A stretch of DNA of 64,000 bases from Sphingomonas sp. (GCF_019635455.1 NZ_JAHBZJ010000004.1:1-64000), one strand, 5' to 3'; numbered from the stretch's first letter, positions 46,138 to 56,720 are shown. The notes: generated by a model from the letters alone, not told the origin. Translations and numbers: made by a program.

Positions 46138-46874
46138 TGCGGCGATCCCCCGGCCGGCATCGGGGAGGGCGGCGCGATTGCCGGATCGATCGTCCGGATC
46201 GCTTCGGGATCGCGGCGATAACGCAGCACCTGAAAGCCGAGCGGGTTCAGATAGCGGTCCTCCACCCGCATCGGCTCGCCCGAATAGCGATAGCGCAGCA
46301 CCGCGACGAACGCGCCGGTGACGCGCGGCCGGGCGCCCGCATCGGTGCGCGTCGTTTCGAACCGCACCATCGCGGCGCCGGGGCCGAGGGGCGAGACGCT
46401 CTTCACCGTCGTTTCGACCAGGGTCGCGCGCGGGTAGCGGTTGAGCGGGCTGTCGGGGAAACCCGGCTGCATCGCCGCGATATAGCGGCTACGTGCGCTG
46501 TCGGCGGACCACAGCGCGACCTTGCGGTAATTCGCCTGGAGCGTGTCGATGTCGAAGCTCTCACGCGCGATCACATATTGGACGAGGAACGATTGGGTCA
46601 GCGCCGTGTCGCCGCTGATCCGGGCGGGGTCCAGCGGCTTGACGGCCTGGACGAACCCGGTCTGCCGATCGACCATCAGCGTCAGCGGTTCGACGGTCTT
46701 GAGCGGGGTCATCAGCATCAGCGCGAACGCCTGCAACACCGCGATGGTGCATGCGCCGCCGGCGACGATCCAGGCGATGCGCCGCGACCTGTACAGGCCG
46801 TCCCGCCGATCCTGCGCCCAGCTGGCCGCCTCGCGATAATAGGCTTCGCGCGCCTGACGCGGATCCTCCTTCAC
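46134..46874 (-). CDS. virB8: VirB8 T4SS inner-membrane protein
   Basis: A 246-residue bitopic protein: a cytoplasmic N-terminus with an amphipathic AREAYYREAASWAQDRRD, one membrane helix (~33-55), and the periplasmic VirB8 domain with TLMVDRQTGFVQAVKPL and the NPLGFQVLRYRRDPE strand near the end. It nucleates channel assembly. The four-base overlaps on both sides show coupled translation. Confidence 0.93.
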   Translation of the reverse strand: MKEDPRQAREAYYREAASWAQDRRDGLYRSRRIAWIVAGGACTIAVLQAFALMLMTPLKTVEPLTLMVDRQTGFVQAVKPLDPARISGDTALTQSFLVQYVIARESFDIDTLQANYRKVALWSADSARSRYIAAMQPGFPDSPLNRYPRATLVETTVKSVSPLGPGAAMVRFETTRTDAGARPRVTGAFVAVLRYRYSGEPMRVEDRYLNPLGFQVLRYRRDPEAIRTIDPAIAPPSPMPAGGSPQ

Positions 46875-48073
46875 GGGCGTCGGTCCCGGCGTCCGGCGCT
46901 GGCCGACACGCGCGCGATCGTGCGGCGGCGCCCGCTCTGGCCCAACGGGACGGTGATCGGCGCATCCGCGTTTCGCGATGCGGCGTCGATTGGCACGCGG
47001 CTGCTCGACGGGGTGTAGATCATTGCGACACCCGCGCCGGACTCGCGGCGCTGGCTGGCGCTCACCGCTTCGATGATCGCCGCCGCGCGCGACTGGCCGG
47101 CGGGCTGCGGATCGACGGCGGCCTCACGCGTCGGCCGCTCCGCGTCGCGCCCCTCTTTGGAGCGCGTTGCGGGTACGTGACCCGTCGGATGCAGCGCGGG
47201 CAGGTGAAACCCCATCGCGACGCGCGCCGCCGCCCACAGCATCGCCGCCAGCAGCAGCGCGAAGGTCGTCGCCACCACCAGCAATTCGGCCGGGGCATCC
47301 GGCACCGCGATCCGCGCGTCACGCGCCGTCAACAGGCTCGCCAGCCAGGGTTCGAGCAGCGCCAGCTCGACCGCCAGCACGATCGAGACGCCGAGCGCGC
47401 CGATCGCCGAACCGGCCAGCACGCGCAGCCATCCCGCAAACAGGCCGCGGGTCGCATCGAACAACAGAAAGGCGATGAAGAAGGGCGCGAGCGCGAGCAA
47501 CAGGCCGGCAACGATCCGCACCGTCGCGAACGCGCCGACGATTCCGCCCAGATAGACGATCCGCGCGCCACCCAGTGCAAAGGCATCGAACCCGGCGATC
47601 GGCGGTGGCATCCGCTCCGCCGCCTGAGCAAGCGTCGTCGGCTGGCCTGCACCGGCGATCGCGAGACGCACCATCGCGCGGTCGGTTGCTGCCAGCCGCG
47701 CGACCATCCCGCCCTGTGCGCCGGGGAGGCCGGATGCGGCGCCGATCGACGCGCTGAGTTCTGCCGGCCCGCGAAACACCGTGTCATAGACGACCGTGCG
47801 ATAGGCGGGCCAGCCGGTCGCAAGCGTGAGGACCACGCCGATCTTCACGAACGCAAGCACCCCCGCGCGGACATCCGGCACATGGCCCAGCATCATCCGA
47901 TAGCCGTGAAGCGCGATGAACAGCGTGAGCAACCCGGCAAGGATCAGCGAAAACGACGATCCCGGTTCGCTCAGCGCCCGATAGCCGTTCGCGCCGATCG
48001 TCTGCGCCTCGCAATCGATGAAGCGGAGCAGGCCAGGCAGGAATCCGTCGGCGGGGAGGGTGGGACAGGTCAT
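46871..48073 (-). CDS. virB6: VirB6/TrbL polytopic inner-membrane protein
   Basis: A 400-residue protein with at least six membrane segments, a large periplasmic loop around residues 90-170, and the family's conserved central Trp-containing helix (GLFAGWLRVLAGSAIG). After the last helix (~300) comes a polar C-terminal tail of about 95 residues with Arg-rich, Ser-rich composition and no domain. VirB6 forms part of the substrate pore. Confidence 0.9.
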   Translation of the reverse strand: MTCPTLPADGFLPGLLRFIDCEAQTIGANGYRALSEPGSSFSLILAGLLTLFIALHGYRMMLGHVPDVRAGVLAFVKIGVVLTLATGWPAYRTVVYDTVFRGPAELSASIGAASGLPGAQGGMVARLAATDRAMVRLAIAGAGQPTTLAQAAERMPPPIAGFDAFALGGARIVYLGGIVGAFATVRIVAGLLLALAPFFIAFLLFDATRGLFAGWLRVLAGSAIGALGVSIVLAVELALLEPWLASLLTARDARIAVPDAPAELLVVATTFALLLAAMLWAAARVAMGFHLPALHPTGHVPATRSKEGRDAERPTREAAVDPQPAGQSRAAAIIEAVSASQRRESGAGVAMIYTPSSSRVPIDAASRNADAPITVPLGQSGRRRTIARVSASAGRRDRRP

Positions 48074-50442
48074 GCGATATCCAGCAGTCGGGGCATCCAG
48101 TCCTCCGGCGCATCGCCCAGGCTGACGCGCAACTCGTCCAGCAATCGCACCGTCCGCTCGCGCCCGGACAAGATGGTGAGCAGATCGCGCGCGCCGCTCA
48201 GGTCCAATCGCGCGACGACGCTGTCATTGCCGTGTTTGATGAGGAAGCAATGCGCGCTGTCGGGCAGGCCGCGCACCAGGTCGAATTCGTGCGCGGTCAG
48301 GCCGAACCCCTGCATGTAATCGGCGGCGCGCGCCTTTGGATTGGCCATGAAGATCTGGGTCGCCGCCTGCTCGATGATCGCGCTCGCGATCCGGCTTTCG
48401 AGCGCGTCCTGCGCGCTTTGCGTCGCGAAGCCGACGATGCCGTTGCGCTTGCGGATGGTCTTTTCCCAGTCCTTGATGCGCCGCACGAACACATCGTCGT
48501 CCAGCGCCTTCCACCCTTCATCGACGACGATGATTGCGGGGCTGCCGTCCAGCCGTTCCTCGACCCGGTGGAACAGCACCATCATCGCCGGCGAGCGCAG
48601 CACCGGATCGTCCAGGATCTGCGTCATGTCGAACCCGACCGTCGCCGCGCCCGGATCGGTGAGGTCCACCGCGTTGTCGAACAGCCATGCGCGTTCGCCC
48701 GCCCCCCACCATGGCCGCAGGCGCGACCACAGATCGGCGCCGTGCGGGCGCTGTCCACCGCGATAGAGTTCGACCAGGTGGGACAGGCGGCGGTGCGGCA
48801 GCGGTTGCGCGAAATTCGCATCGATCGAATCGCGGATGGCGCCTAGCTCCTCCCCGTCCGCGCCCCCGGCGAGCAGCGCGATCCAGTCGATCAGGAACTG
48901 GCGGTTGACCGCGCTGTCCTCCAGCTGGAGCGGGTTGAGGCCCGACGGAATGCCCGGGCGCAGCACGTCATAGCGCCCGCCGATCGCGCGGATGAACAGT
49001 TCGGCGCCGCGATCCTTGTCGAAGAAGATGATCCGCGGGCGGAACCGCCGCGCCTGGGCGAGGAGGAAGTTGAGCACCACCGTCTTGCCCGATCCCGACG
49101 GTCCGATGACGGTGAAGTTGCCCAGATCGCCCTGATGGAAGTTGAAATGATAGGGGCCGGCCGCCGTCGTCTCCAGCACCGTGACCGCCGGCCCCCAATG
49201 ATTGTCCTGCGCGGTGCCGGCGGGGAAATTATGTCCGCTCGCCAGCCCCGCGAAATTGCGCGTCGAAATCAGCCCGCGTCGGGCGATATAGCTGAAATTA
49301 CCGGGGAATTGCGCCCAGAAGGCCGGTTCGACCGCGATATCCTCGCGCACCGCGATCGCGCCGAGATCGGCGAGCATGGCCTGCGCCTCGGCAATTCCTT
49401 CATCGACGATGGCCGGCGACGCGCCCCGGATCGCGATGGTCATGTGATGTTCGCCGAACCCGGCGCGCCCGGCCGCGACATCGTCCTTGGCGCTGGCCAG
49501 TTCGGCGCGCAGGCTGAGCGCCTCGTCCTCTGCGGAGCGCATTCGCCGGAGCGCCAGGTTCATGCGAGAGAGCGCCGCCTGCCGCTCGACAAAGCCGAAG
49601 CTCTGCCCGATCGTCAGCTCGAAGGGCATCCGCAACAGCTCGTCGAACATGCCCGGCGCGGTCTGCGCCGGATAGTCCTTGAGCGAGAGCAGCCCGATAT
49701 AGCTGGCGGCATGCCCGCCGGCGGCCGCGAGTTCGACCGTTTCCTGCCCGAAACTCACTCGTCGCCAGGGAAGATACCGGCCGATATCCTCGCGCGGCAG
49801 CAGCACCGGGCGCAGTTCGCCGTTGTAGAGGCCGGAGAGGAATTCGAGCGGCTCAGAACACGGTCCCTGCCGCGTTTCGTAAACGCTCAACAGGCGCGCG
49901 CCGTAGCTGCCCAGCGCGGCCAGCAGCGCATCGCGCGCGGTGTCGAGCTGGCGCAGGTCATGGGCGGCGGCGGCGTCGCGATCGATGGCCGACGTGCCGA
50001 GCCAGCTGCGCACCCGGTCGAACGTACCCAGACGGCCCTGCATCGGGCGGCGGACCAGCGTCAGGAACAGCTCGTTCGCATAGAGCTGCTTCGAGGCGAG
50101 CCGCGCGCGCCATGCGGCATCGACCTGCCGGGAGAAGGTGTCGGGAAACTCGCCGTCGATCTGCGGCTCCACCCGGCGGCGCACGATATGGTGATAGAGC
50201 GCGAAACGCGACGATCCGATCGCCTGTAGCATCGCATCGCGCAACCGCTTGCGGTAATTGAGGTCCTCGCTGTCCGCCGTTTCGAAATGAAGGCCGCGCA
50301 GGTGGATGACCTGCATGAGCAATCCGTCTCGCGTTTCGATCGTGCGATCATCGACATGGCGCGCATAGGGCAGGTGATCGCCGGCGGGTTTCTCGCGCGC
50401 GATGATCCGTGGGTCGCCGGTCAGGGGCGATAGGAGTTGCAT
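48070..50442 (-). CDS. virB4: VirB4 T4SS ATPase
   Basis: A 790-residue ATPase. The N-terminal half is the VirB4/CagE domain; the C-terminal half holds Walker A IGPSGSGKTVVLNFLL, Walker B as PAIIVVDEGWKALDD, and a further NGIVGFATQSAQDAL motif. It drives pilin extraction and assembly. The start at 50442 (MQLLSPLTG) lies inside the end of virB3, a 22-bp overlap; the stop overlaps virB6. Confidence 0.95.
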   Translation of the reverse strand: MQLLSPLTGDPRIIAREKPAGDHLPYARHVDDRTIETRDGLLMQVIHLRGLHFETADSEDLNYRKRLRDAMLQAIGSSRFALYHHIVRRRVEPQIDGEFPDTFSRQVDAAWRARLASKQLYANELFLTLVRRPMQGRLGTFDRVRSWLGTSAIDRDAAAAHDLRQLDTARDALLAALGSYGARLLSVYETRQGPCSEPLEFLSGLYNGELRPVLLPREDIGRYLPWRRVSFGQETVELAAAGGHAASYIGLLSLKDYPAQTAPGMFDELLRMPFELTIGQSFGFVERQAALSRMNLALRRMRSAEDEALSLRAELASAKDDVAAGRAGFGEHHMTIAIRGASPAIVDEGIAEAQAMLADLGAIAVREDIAVEPAFWAQFPGNFSYIARRGLISTRNFAGLASGHNFPAGTAQDNHWGPAVTVLETTAAGPYHFNFHQGDLGNFTVIGPSGSGKTVVLNFLLAQARRFRPRIIFFDKDRGAELFIRAIGGRYDVLRPGIPSGLNPLQLEDSAVNRQFLIDWIALLAGGADGEELGAIRDSIDANFAQPLPHRRLSHLVELYRGGQRPHGADLWSRLRPWWGAGERAWLFDNAVDLTDPGAATVGFDMTQILDDPVLRSPAMMVLFHRVEERLDGSPAIIVVDEGWKALDDDVFVRRIKDWEKTIRKRNGIVGFATQSAQDALESRIASAIIEQAATQIFMANPKARAADYMQGFGLTAHEFDLVRGLPDSAHCFLIKHGNDSVVARLDLSGARDLLTILSGRERTVRLLDELRVSLGDAPEDWMPRLLDIA

Positions 50443-50705
50443 CGCCACACCGCATGGTTGCGGACCCGCGGGCAGCGCCCGGCCCGGGTGAGCCACAAAT
50501 CGAAGACGCGCGGCTCACGCAGACACAGCAACACGCCCGCGCCGTGGACGATCAGCGCGAGCGCGAGCACCCAGGGCGAGCGGAACACCAGAAACAATTC
50601 GGTCGCGATCACCGCGTTGGCGACGAACCAGCTATAGGTCACCCCCGCGAACATCTGCGGGCGGGTGAGCGCGACGAACACGATATCGCGTTCCAGTCCC
50701 TCCAT
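50421..50705 (-). CDS. virB3: VirB3 T4SS inner-membrane protein
   Basis: A 94-residue protein with the VirB3 signature: an N-terminal LERDIVFVALTRPQMFAGV, then two hydrophobic helices and a C-terminal CLREPRVFDLWLT. It works with VirB4. It follows virB2 with a 3-bp gap, and its end overlaps virB4. Confidence 0.92.
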   Translation of the reverse strand: MEGLERDIVFVALTRPQMFAGVTYSWFVANAVIATELFLVFRSPWVLALALIVHGAGVLLCLREPRVFDLWLTRAGRCPRVRNHAVWRCNSYRP

Positions 50706-50708
50706 CGC

Positions 50709-51020
50709 TCAGCCGCCAAGTGTCGCGGTCGACTGGATGCCGGCGACGATGCTTGCCGCGCCGAACAGGATGAAGCAGCCCAGGATGACCGTTGCGCCAT
50801 GGCGCCAGTTGATCCGCCCGGTCAGCATCATCAGGCCGACCACCGCGACCGCGATCACCGCAACCACGGTCGCGAGCGTCCCCAGCAGCGTCCCCTGAAG
50901 CCATTGCACCGCCGAGACGAGCGCGCTCGATCCGGCCGGGTCGCCCGCCATGTCCTGCGCCAACGCCGTGCCGGGCAACAGTGTCGGCACCGCAAGCGCC
51001 CATCGCCAAAGACCGTTCAC
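50709..51020 (-). CDS. virB2: VirB2 pilin, first copy
   Basis: A 103-residue pilin precursor with a signal peptide (WALAVPTLLPGTALAQ) and two helices (LLGTLATVVAVIAVAVVGLMML and a TVILGCFILFGAASIVAGI segment). The GTG at 51020 has a GGAGGGG ribosome binding site immediately upstream; the frame extends 53 codons further but without such a site. It is the first gene of the vir operon. Confidence 0.9.
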   Translation of the reverse strand: MNGLWRWALAVPTLLPGTALAQDMAGDPAGSSALVSAVQWLQGTLLGTLATVVAVIAVAVVGLMMLTGRINWRHGATVILGCFILFGAASIVAGIQSTATLGG

Positions 51021-51480
51021 TGCCCCTCCAGTCCTGAATCGCAAAAGACCTTTCGATCCTAGTCGTCCGGCCGTCGAAATAAATAACGAACCGGTCACGG
51101 ATGAACCTGAATTGCATCCGATATGGACAAATGAAAGATAACTATCCGCCCGTCGATGAATTACTCCGGTTCGGACCAATCTTCATATTGTGCGAGATCG
51201 GGAATTTCGGCCTCTTCATATGATCTGAATGCGGGGGGCATATGATTCGTATCGGACGATTGACGCCGCGAAGGGTCCGTGAGTGGGGTTGCGGCGGCGC
51301 CCCGGCTCTCCACCGCGATCCACGATGATACGGCACCCCACCGCAAACGCGATGCGACGGCCGCCGGTCGCATCCCGCTCCGCGCGACGCGCATCGAAAC
51401 GATCGATGCCGCAATCACCTGCGGCGCCCGCTTCTGTGGTGCGTGATCGGGCATCCCCGCCGATCGGCGAAAATTCAGTC
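51021..51480. promoter_or_regulatory. Divergent intergenic region between virB operon and rhs
   Basis: About 460 bp without a confident gene. The part next to virB2 (51050-51150) is AT-richer (GAAATAAATAACG, ATGGACAAATGAAAGATAAC) and should hold the vir promoter; exact boxes are not clear. A minus-strand frame of 97 codons (51161-51454) has an acidic tail that looks protein-like, but no ribosome binding site or family was recognised. Confidence 0.4.
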
Positions 51481-54400
51481 ATGAGGAAGAACGTCTTGGC
51501 CAATCTGATGTCCCGCTTGCTGGTGCTTGCGGCGCTACTGACACCCGCGACCGCATGGGCGCAGGTCGTGAACAGCGCAGTTCCCCCGGATACGGCCGTG
51601 GTCAGCCCTGGCGGTGTCGATATGGTTTCGGGGCAGTATCGCGACACCACCCGGGATTTGGTGATCGGCCCCGAGGGTGCAGGGGGACTGGCGCTCGATC
51701 GTGTCAACCGCGGGGCGCGGCTGTTTCGAACCAACTGGTACCTTTACCTCAAAAACAAGACGCAGTGGCACAAGGACGAGCAGGGCTTTCCGGTCGTCGA
51801 TTCGATCCGGCTGATTTCGCACCGGGGCGCACTGGCGAAGACCTTTCAGGCGGAACTCGACTATTCCGCGATCACCGACATGAGCCGGAGCGCGAACGGC
51901 CTCGACAAACTCGAGCGGATCGCCAGCGGGTCGAATTACTATTACCGCCACACGACGACCGATGGCGTCGTCACGACCTTCGAAGTGACTGCCGATGGCC
52001 GCAATGCCTATGCCACGACGGTCGTTCATCCCGATGGCGCCGCGTTCTCGCTTACTTATGACAATGGTGGCCCCAATGGCGCGAGGCGACTCAAGCGGGT
52101 GACCAGCAATGCCGGTTATCAACTGATCTTCGAATATTTCGGCGGATCGGACGCGCACAAGATTCAGAAGGCGTGCGCGATCAACCTGGCAAGCACGACG
52201 CCGCCAGGATCGGACGTCTGCCCCAGCGGCGCGCAGTCCGTGAGCTATGGCTATTCGGGCGATCGCGTCGCCAGCATTACCGATTCCGCCGGGCAGGTGA
52301 GCACGATCGTCAACAATTTCTCGGGTAGCGGCCCCTATACGCAGCTATTCTACAAACCCGGCCTCTCCTCGCCATATCTCACCAACACGCTGTCGATCAC
52401 GGACGGGATTTCCGCGCTCGATGCGAGCGGGATGGCGGTAACGCAGCAGGTGTTCGCCGATGGCCGAACCTTCACCTATTCCTACACCGATCTTGATCCC
52501 CAGACATCGGATCCGGCGATCGTCGGCGGCGGCTATGCCCGCGGAACCGGCTGGGTAGAGAACGGCACGCTGGCGACGGCTCTGGGATGGAGCTACCGGC
52601 AGGAGGTGGTGAACGGCAATGTCGGGCCGCTATACGTTCCGTCTTCGCCCGAAATGATCATTGATCCGCTCAATCGCGTCACGACGAACGAATTTTCCGG
52701 CGCGCCGTACATGCCGTATCAACGGCTGATCAAGCGGACGCTGCCCAATGGTCGGGCCGAAAGCTTCACCTACGCCAACGGTTTTTTGAGCCAGCGAACA
52801 TTGAGCGCGGCGACCGGAAGTTCGGACGCGCCGATCTCTGTATCGATGACCTATAATTGCACCACATGGGTCGTCTGTTTCAAACCGGTCACGGTGACGG
52901 ACGCGCGTGGCAACACGACGGATTACACCTACGACACCACCCATGGCGGGGTGCTGACAGAGACCGGGCCGGCGCCCATGTCGGGAGCGGCGCGTCCGCA
53001 GAAGCGCTACACCTATGGTCAGTTCTACGCATGGTATCGCAACACGTCGGGCAGCGTGGTCCAGGCGGCGACGCCGATCTGGCTGGTGACCGAGATTTCG
53101 GAGTGTCGCGACTCGAGCGCCGGGAATCCGGCCGCGTGCGTCGGCGGCAATGACGAGATCAGGACGGTCTTCACCTATGGGTCCGCGGGCAGCGCGAACA
53201 ATCTGCTGCCGACTTCGAAATCGGTGATCGCCTGGGATAGCGCGGCGGGGGCGATGACGACGCTCACCACCAGCTGGACCTATGATGCCAATGGCGACAA
53301 GCTGACCGAGGACGGGCCGATGGCCGGCAGCGCGGACACGACCCGCTGGCGCTACGACGCGATGCGGCGGGTGACCGGCGTGATCAGCCCCGATCCCGAT
53401 GGCGCCGGCACCGGCAATCCGCATCCGGCGGTGCGCAACAGCTATGACGCCGCCGGCCGCCTCATCAGCGTCGAAAAGGGGACGGTGGCGAGCCAGTCGG
53501 ACACCGACTGGGCGAATTTCACGGCGAGCGAACGCGTGGACACGAGCTACGACCTGCTCGACCGCAAGCTGACCGAGGCAAAGGCGTCGGGCGGCACCAT
53601 CCATATGCTGACCCAATATAGCTACGATCTCTACGGCCGCCTGGAATGTACGGCGGTGCGGATGAATCCGGCGGCCTATGGCTCGCTGCCCAGCAGCGCC
53701 TGTGCGCTGGGGGCGGAGGGGAGCTACGGCCCGGACCGGATCACCCGGAACCAATATGACGCTGCCGGCCAGCTGGTGAAGGTTCAGAAGGGCGTGGGGA
53801 CCGCCGAACAGATCGACGATGCGCGCTACGAATATACGTTGAACGGCCAGCAGAGCGCGGTGATCGACGCGAATGGCAACCGCGCGCAATTCGCCTATGA
53901 CGGGCATGACCGCAAGATCCGGTGGACCTTTCCTTCGCCCACCAGCGCGGGCGCGGTCAACGCGGCCGATTACGAAGACTATGGCTATGACGCGAACGGC
54001 AACCGCACCGCGCTGCGCAAGCGGGACGGGCGGACGATCGCCTATGGCTATGACGCCCTGAACCGGATGACCAGCAAGACCTATCCCGCGGGCGGGGCGC
54101 GGGCGGTCTATTACGCCTACGATCTGCGCGGGCTTCAGACGGAGGCGCGGTTCGACAGCGCGTCGGGCGGCGACGCGGTGCTGAGCAGCTGGGACGGGTT
54201 CGGGCGCCAGACGCTGAGCGTGAACAATATGGGCGCGGCGTGGCGCTGGCTCCGCTATGATTACGACGCGGATGGCAACCGTGTGCGGGTGACGCATTCG
54301 GACGGCACCTATGTGAACTATCATCGCGATGGCGTGGGGCGTCTTTATTATGCGGATCTGAACGGGACGACGCCGCTATTCTATCCGCCCTATGACGCGG

Positions 54401-55611
54401 CGGGCCGGGTGTCGAGTTTGCTGCGGCTGAACCAGTCGGCGTGGAACTGGACGTTCGGAACGGTCTTTGCGTATGACGGCATATCGCGGGTATCGAGCTA
54501 TGGGCAGAGCTTTTCGGGTGGCGGGAATGTCACGACGGCGTTCGGCTATAATGGGGCGAGCCAGATCGTATCGCGAACGCGGGACAATGACGATTACGTG
54601 TTCACCGGCTATGCGAGCGTGGACCGCAGCTATGCGCGGAACGGTCTGAACCAGTACACGGCCGCGGGCAGTGCGAGCTTCAGCTATGACGCGAACGGGA
54701 ACCTGACGTCGGACGGGACGACGGGATACAGCTACGACATCGAGAACCGGCTCATTGGTTCGACCGCGGGCGCGGTGCTGACGTACGACCCGCTGGGGCG
54801 GCTGTGGCAGGTGTACGGCCCGAGCACGGGGACGACGCAGTTCCTGTACGACGGCGACGCGCTGGTGGCGGAATATGACGGGTCGGGCAACATGCTCAAA
54901 CGCTATGTCCACGGCCCGGCGGAGGGGGTGGACGACCCGCTGGTCGAGTTTACCGGCAGCGGCACGTCGTCCCCACGCTACCTGTTCGCGGACCACCAGG
55001 GATCGATCATCGCGATCGCCGACGCGAACGGCAATCGCACCAACGTCAACAGCTATGACGAATATGGTATCCCCGGCAGCGGCAACACGGGGAGGTTCCA
55101 GTATACGGGGCAGGCGTGGATCCCGGAACTCGGCATGTACTACTACAAGGCCCGCATCTACTCGCCCACGCTGGGGAGGTTCCTCCAGACCGATCCGATC
55201 GGGTATGACGATCAGGTTAATCTGTATGCTTATGTCGCAAACGATCCGGTCAATGGGCGTGATCCGGATGGGAAACAGAGCGAGTTCTGGGAAAGGGTTA
55301 CCGACGTGGTTGTTGGAACCGCAGAAGTCGTCGTCGGTGGAGTTGGCGCTGGAACGGGGATTGCGATCGCCACTGGCGGCGCCCTTGCCGAGGTGCCTAC
55401 GCTTGGCACGTCCACTGTTGCAGTTGCTGGCGGCGTTATTCTAACTGGCGCAAGCACCGCGCTAGCCGCCGATGGGGCAAGCAGAATTACACGAGGACTG
55501 ACTGGCGCGCGCGGGCCAACGATCTCGGAAAATCGTGGAAATCAATCCCGAGGGCGTGGAGGAAAGCAGAATGTAAGGGGTGCTGGTCCCGGAACAAAAA
55601 AAAGCGGGTGA
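51481..55611 (+). CDS. Sec-exported RHS/YD-repeat protein
   Basis: A 1376-residue protein with a signal peptide ([20 protein letters not shown], residues 9-28), then YD/RHS repeats from about residue 300 to 1230 ([37 protein letters not shown] and others). It ends its core with the RHS-associated [20 protein letters not shown] and DPDG at residue ~1264. Such proteins form a shell that delivers a C-terminal toxin; here the 112-residue tail has only a Gly/Ala hydrophobic segment and a basic Arg/Gly-rich end, with no toxin domain recognised. It stops in an Rhs tail interrupted by an A8 run. It is divergent from the T4SS operon. Confidence 0.88.
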   Translation: MRKNVLANLMSRLLVLAALLTPATAWAQVVNSAVPPDTAVVSPGGVDMVSGQYRDTTRDLVIGPEGAGGLALDRVNRGARLFRTNWYLYLKNKTQWHKDEQGFPVVDSIRLISHRGALAKTFQAELDYSAITDMSRSANGLDKLERIASGSNYYYRHTTTDGVVTTFEVTADGRNAYATTVVHPDGAAFSLTYDNGGPNGARRLKRVTSNAGYQLIFEYFGGSDAHKIQKACAINLASTTPPGSDVCPSGAQSVSYGYSGDRVASITDSAGQVSTIVNNFSGSGPYTQLFYKPGLSSPYLTNTLSITDGISALDASGMAVTQQVFADGRTFTYSYTDLDPQTSDPAIVGGGYARGTGWVENGTLATALGWSYRQEVVNGNVGPLYVPSSPEMIIDPLNRVTTNEFSGAPYMPYQRLIKRTLPNGRAESFTYANGFLSQRTLSAATGSSDAPISVSMTYNCTTWVVCFKPVTVTDARGNTTDYTYDTTHGGVLTETGPAPMSGAARPQKRYTYGQFYAWYRNTSGSVVQAATPIWLVTEISECRDSSAGNPAACVGGNDEIRTVFTYGSAGSANNLLPTSKSVIAWDSAAGAMTTLTTSWTYDANGDKLTEDGPMAGSADTTRWRYDAMRRVTGVISPDPDGAGTGNPHPAVRNSYDAAGRLISVEKGTVASQSDTDWANFTASERVDTSYDLLDRKLTEAKASGGTIHMLTQYSYDLYGRLECTAVRMNPAAYGSLPSSACALGAEGSYGPDRITRNQYDAAGQLVKVQKGVGTAEQIDDARYEYTLNGQQSAVIDANGNRAQFAYDGHDRKIRWTFPSPTSAGAVNAADYEDYGYDANGNRTALRKRDGRTIAYGYDALNRMTSKTYPAGGARAVYYAYDLRGLQTEARFDSASGGDAVLSSWDGFGRQTLSVNNMGAAWRWLRYDYDADGNRVRVTHSDGTYVNYHRDGVGRLYYADLNGTTPLFYPPYDAAGRVSSLLRLNQSAWNWTFGTVFAYDGISRVSSYGQSFSGGGNVTTAFGYNGASQIVSRTRDNDDYVFTGYASVDRSYARNGLNQYTAAGSASFSYDANGNLTSDGTTGYSYDIENRLIGSTAGAVLTYDPLGRLWQVYGPSTGTTQFLYDGDALVAEYDGSGNMLKRYVHGPAEGVDDPLVEFTGSGTSSPRYLFADHQGSIIAIADANGNRTNVNSYDEYGIPGSGNTGRFQYTGQAWIPELGMYYYKARIYSPTLGRFLQTDPIGYDDQVNLYAYVANDPVNGRDPDGKQSEFWERVTDVVVGTAEVVVGGVGAGTGIAIATGGALAEVPTLGTSTVAVAGGVILTGASTALAADGASRITRGLTGARGPTISENRGNQSRGRGGKQNVRGAGPGTKKSG
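54850..55025. repeat. Direct repeat, copy 1 (inside rhs core)
   Basis: A 176-bp block encoding part of the RHS core (from [20 protein letters not shown] onwards). It recurs at 56721-56896 with one base change (GACCCG to GATCCG). Confidence 0.95.
55596..55603 (+). other. A8 run with an alternative rhs C-terminus
   Basis: Eight A residues lie three codons before the annotated rhs stop (55609-55611). Reading on in the +1 frame gives 48 more codons that end at TAA 55748-55750, only 2 bp before the convergent gene's stop. Slippage, or one lost or gained base, would fuse this tail to the Rhs protein. Confidence 0.55.
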
Positions 55612-55752
55612 AAAAGCAGACGGAACGCGAAACAGAGCAGACAACGATGGGCGTCTTAAGGCTCCCAAGCCGCAGCCATCTCGGAATCCGACAGGCACTT
55701 CCCCTACACCAAGAAAATACCAAAATACCAAAGAGATGAATAATTTATAACG

Positions 55753-56301
55753 TCATTTCATATCATGAATATATGCTGTTCCAGGGGAGTATAGGTCATT
55801 ATATATCGCCGATTCTACGGAAATTTTGACTATATCATGATTAGTTAAATTATATTTCTGTTTCATAAGCGAATAGGCAGCTCCGAGTGCGTATTTTTCA
55901 CCAGACCCTCGCGCCCAGAATTTTCCATTTGGTATCGGTCCTAAGCTAAGGCTTTCGTCTATATCCCACAGTTTTCCGCTTCTGTGGGCTAATATGCACC
56001 ATATTCCATAACTCCAAGTTGGGTCACCACTCTCTTTTATTCCGATATCATAATCAGAAAGTATTTTGCCTATTTCTGTTACAACATCTCTCTCATTTAA
56101 TAATTGCTTCTTCGCTGATGTTAGTCCGGAACGGCAGACATTTAACGCTAGCATTGACCCCGTGAAGCCGAGTGCCCAGTCTTGGAATAAGACCCATGGC
56201 GGAGTTCCATGATCGATGACACTGTCGTTTGCTAATGTGTAACCCGTGTTCGATCCGATCGAAACGTTTCCATTATTTGATAGCGCGGCGATTACAGTCA
56301 T
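55753..56301 (-). CDS. Proteasome/HslV-like Ntn-hydrolase fold protein, degenerate
   Basis: A 182-residue AT-rich gene. The product begins Met-Thr-Val-Ile-Ala-Ala-Leu, as in T1-type Ntn hydrolases, where the Thr becomes the nucleophile after Met removal. The C-terminal FWARGSGEKYALGAAYSLM matches the conserved GSG-x-x-YA-x-GA turn of that fold. The Asp and Lys expected near positions 17 and 33 are not apparent (SNTGYT and PPWVL there), so it may be inactive. A GGAGGAG ribosome binding site precedes the ATG. It may be immunity or regulatory; that is speculation. Confidence 0.6.
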   Translation of the reverse strand: MTVIAALSNNGNVSIGSNTGYTLANDSVIDHGTPPWVLFQDWALGFTGSMLALNVCRSGLTSAKKQLLNERDVVTEIGKILSDYDIGIKESGDPTWSYGIWCILAHRSGKLWDIDESLSLGPIPNGKFWARGSGEKYALGAAYSLMKQKYNLTNHDIVKISVESAIYNDLYSPGTAYIHDMK

Positions 56302-56324
56302 TCTTTAATCTCCTCCCGCGTCCG

Positions 56325-56720
56325 CTATGTGCTAATATCTGCGTATTTTACGAACCTTGTATTCATCTGATTCGGCTGCATTATTCCGTCGATCGCCCCT
56401 ACCTGCGTCCTGCGCCGCAATCCCAGCGCCTCGTAGAGCCTGACGCAGCTATCGGTATAGAGCGCCACCCCGTCTCTGGCACGTGAAATGGCGACGTATG
56501 CGGAGGCGGCATCGACAGTGTTGGCGCGAAAGCTCTCCAGATGGGCCATCACGCGGTCGGCGGTCGCGCCCTGGGCGGAGCGGATCGTCCTGACCCATCC
56601 GTCCCGCACGTGCCGATCGGCGAGGCGGCTGAGGTCGAGCATCTGCTGTGAGCCGTCGTCTTTCTCGACCAGGACGCTGGCCCCCTGGGGGTCGATGACG
56701 CGGACGGTGGCGATGTCGCA
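56325..56720 (-). pseudogene. C-terminal remnant of a MobF (TraI/TrwC) relaxase-helicase
   Basis: The segment reads RTIRSAQGATADRVMAHLES, then AASAYVAISRARDGVALYTDS and EALGLRRRTQVGAID, which is the C-terminal helicase motif region of MobF relaxases. Upstream it ends abruptly at 56720, where an antisense rhs fragment begins. The relaxase and most of the helicase are gone. It is the only trace of conjugative DNA processing near the T4SS. Confidence 0.8.

Noticed and set aside
51161..51454. 97-codon minus-strand frame upstream of virB2
   Set aside because: Protein-like acidic end but no family, and no ribosome binding site; left within the intergenic entry.
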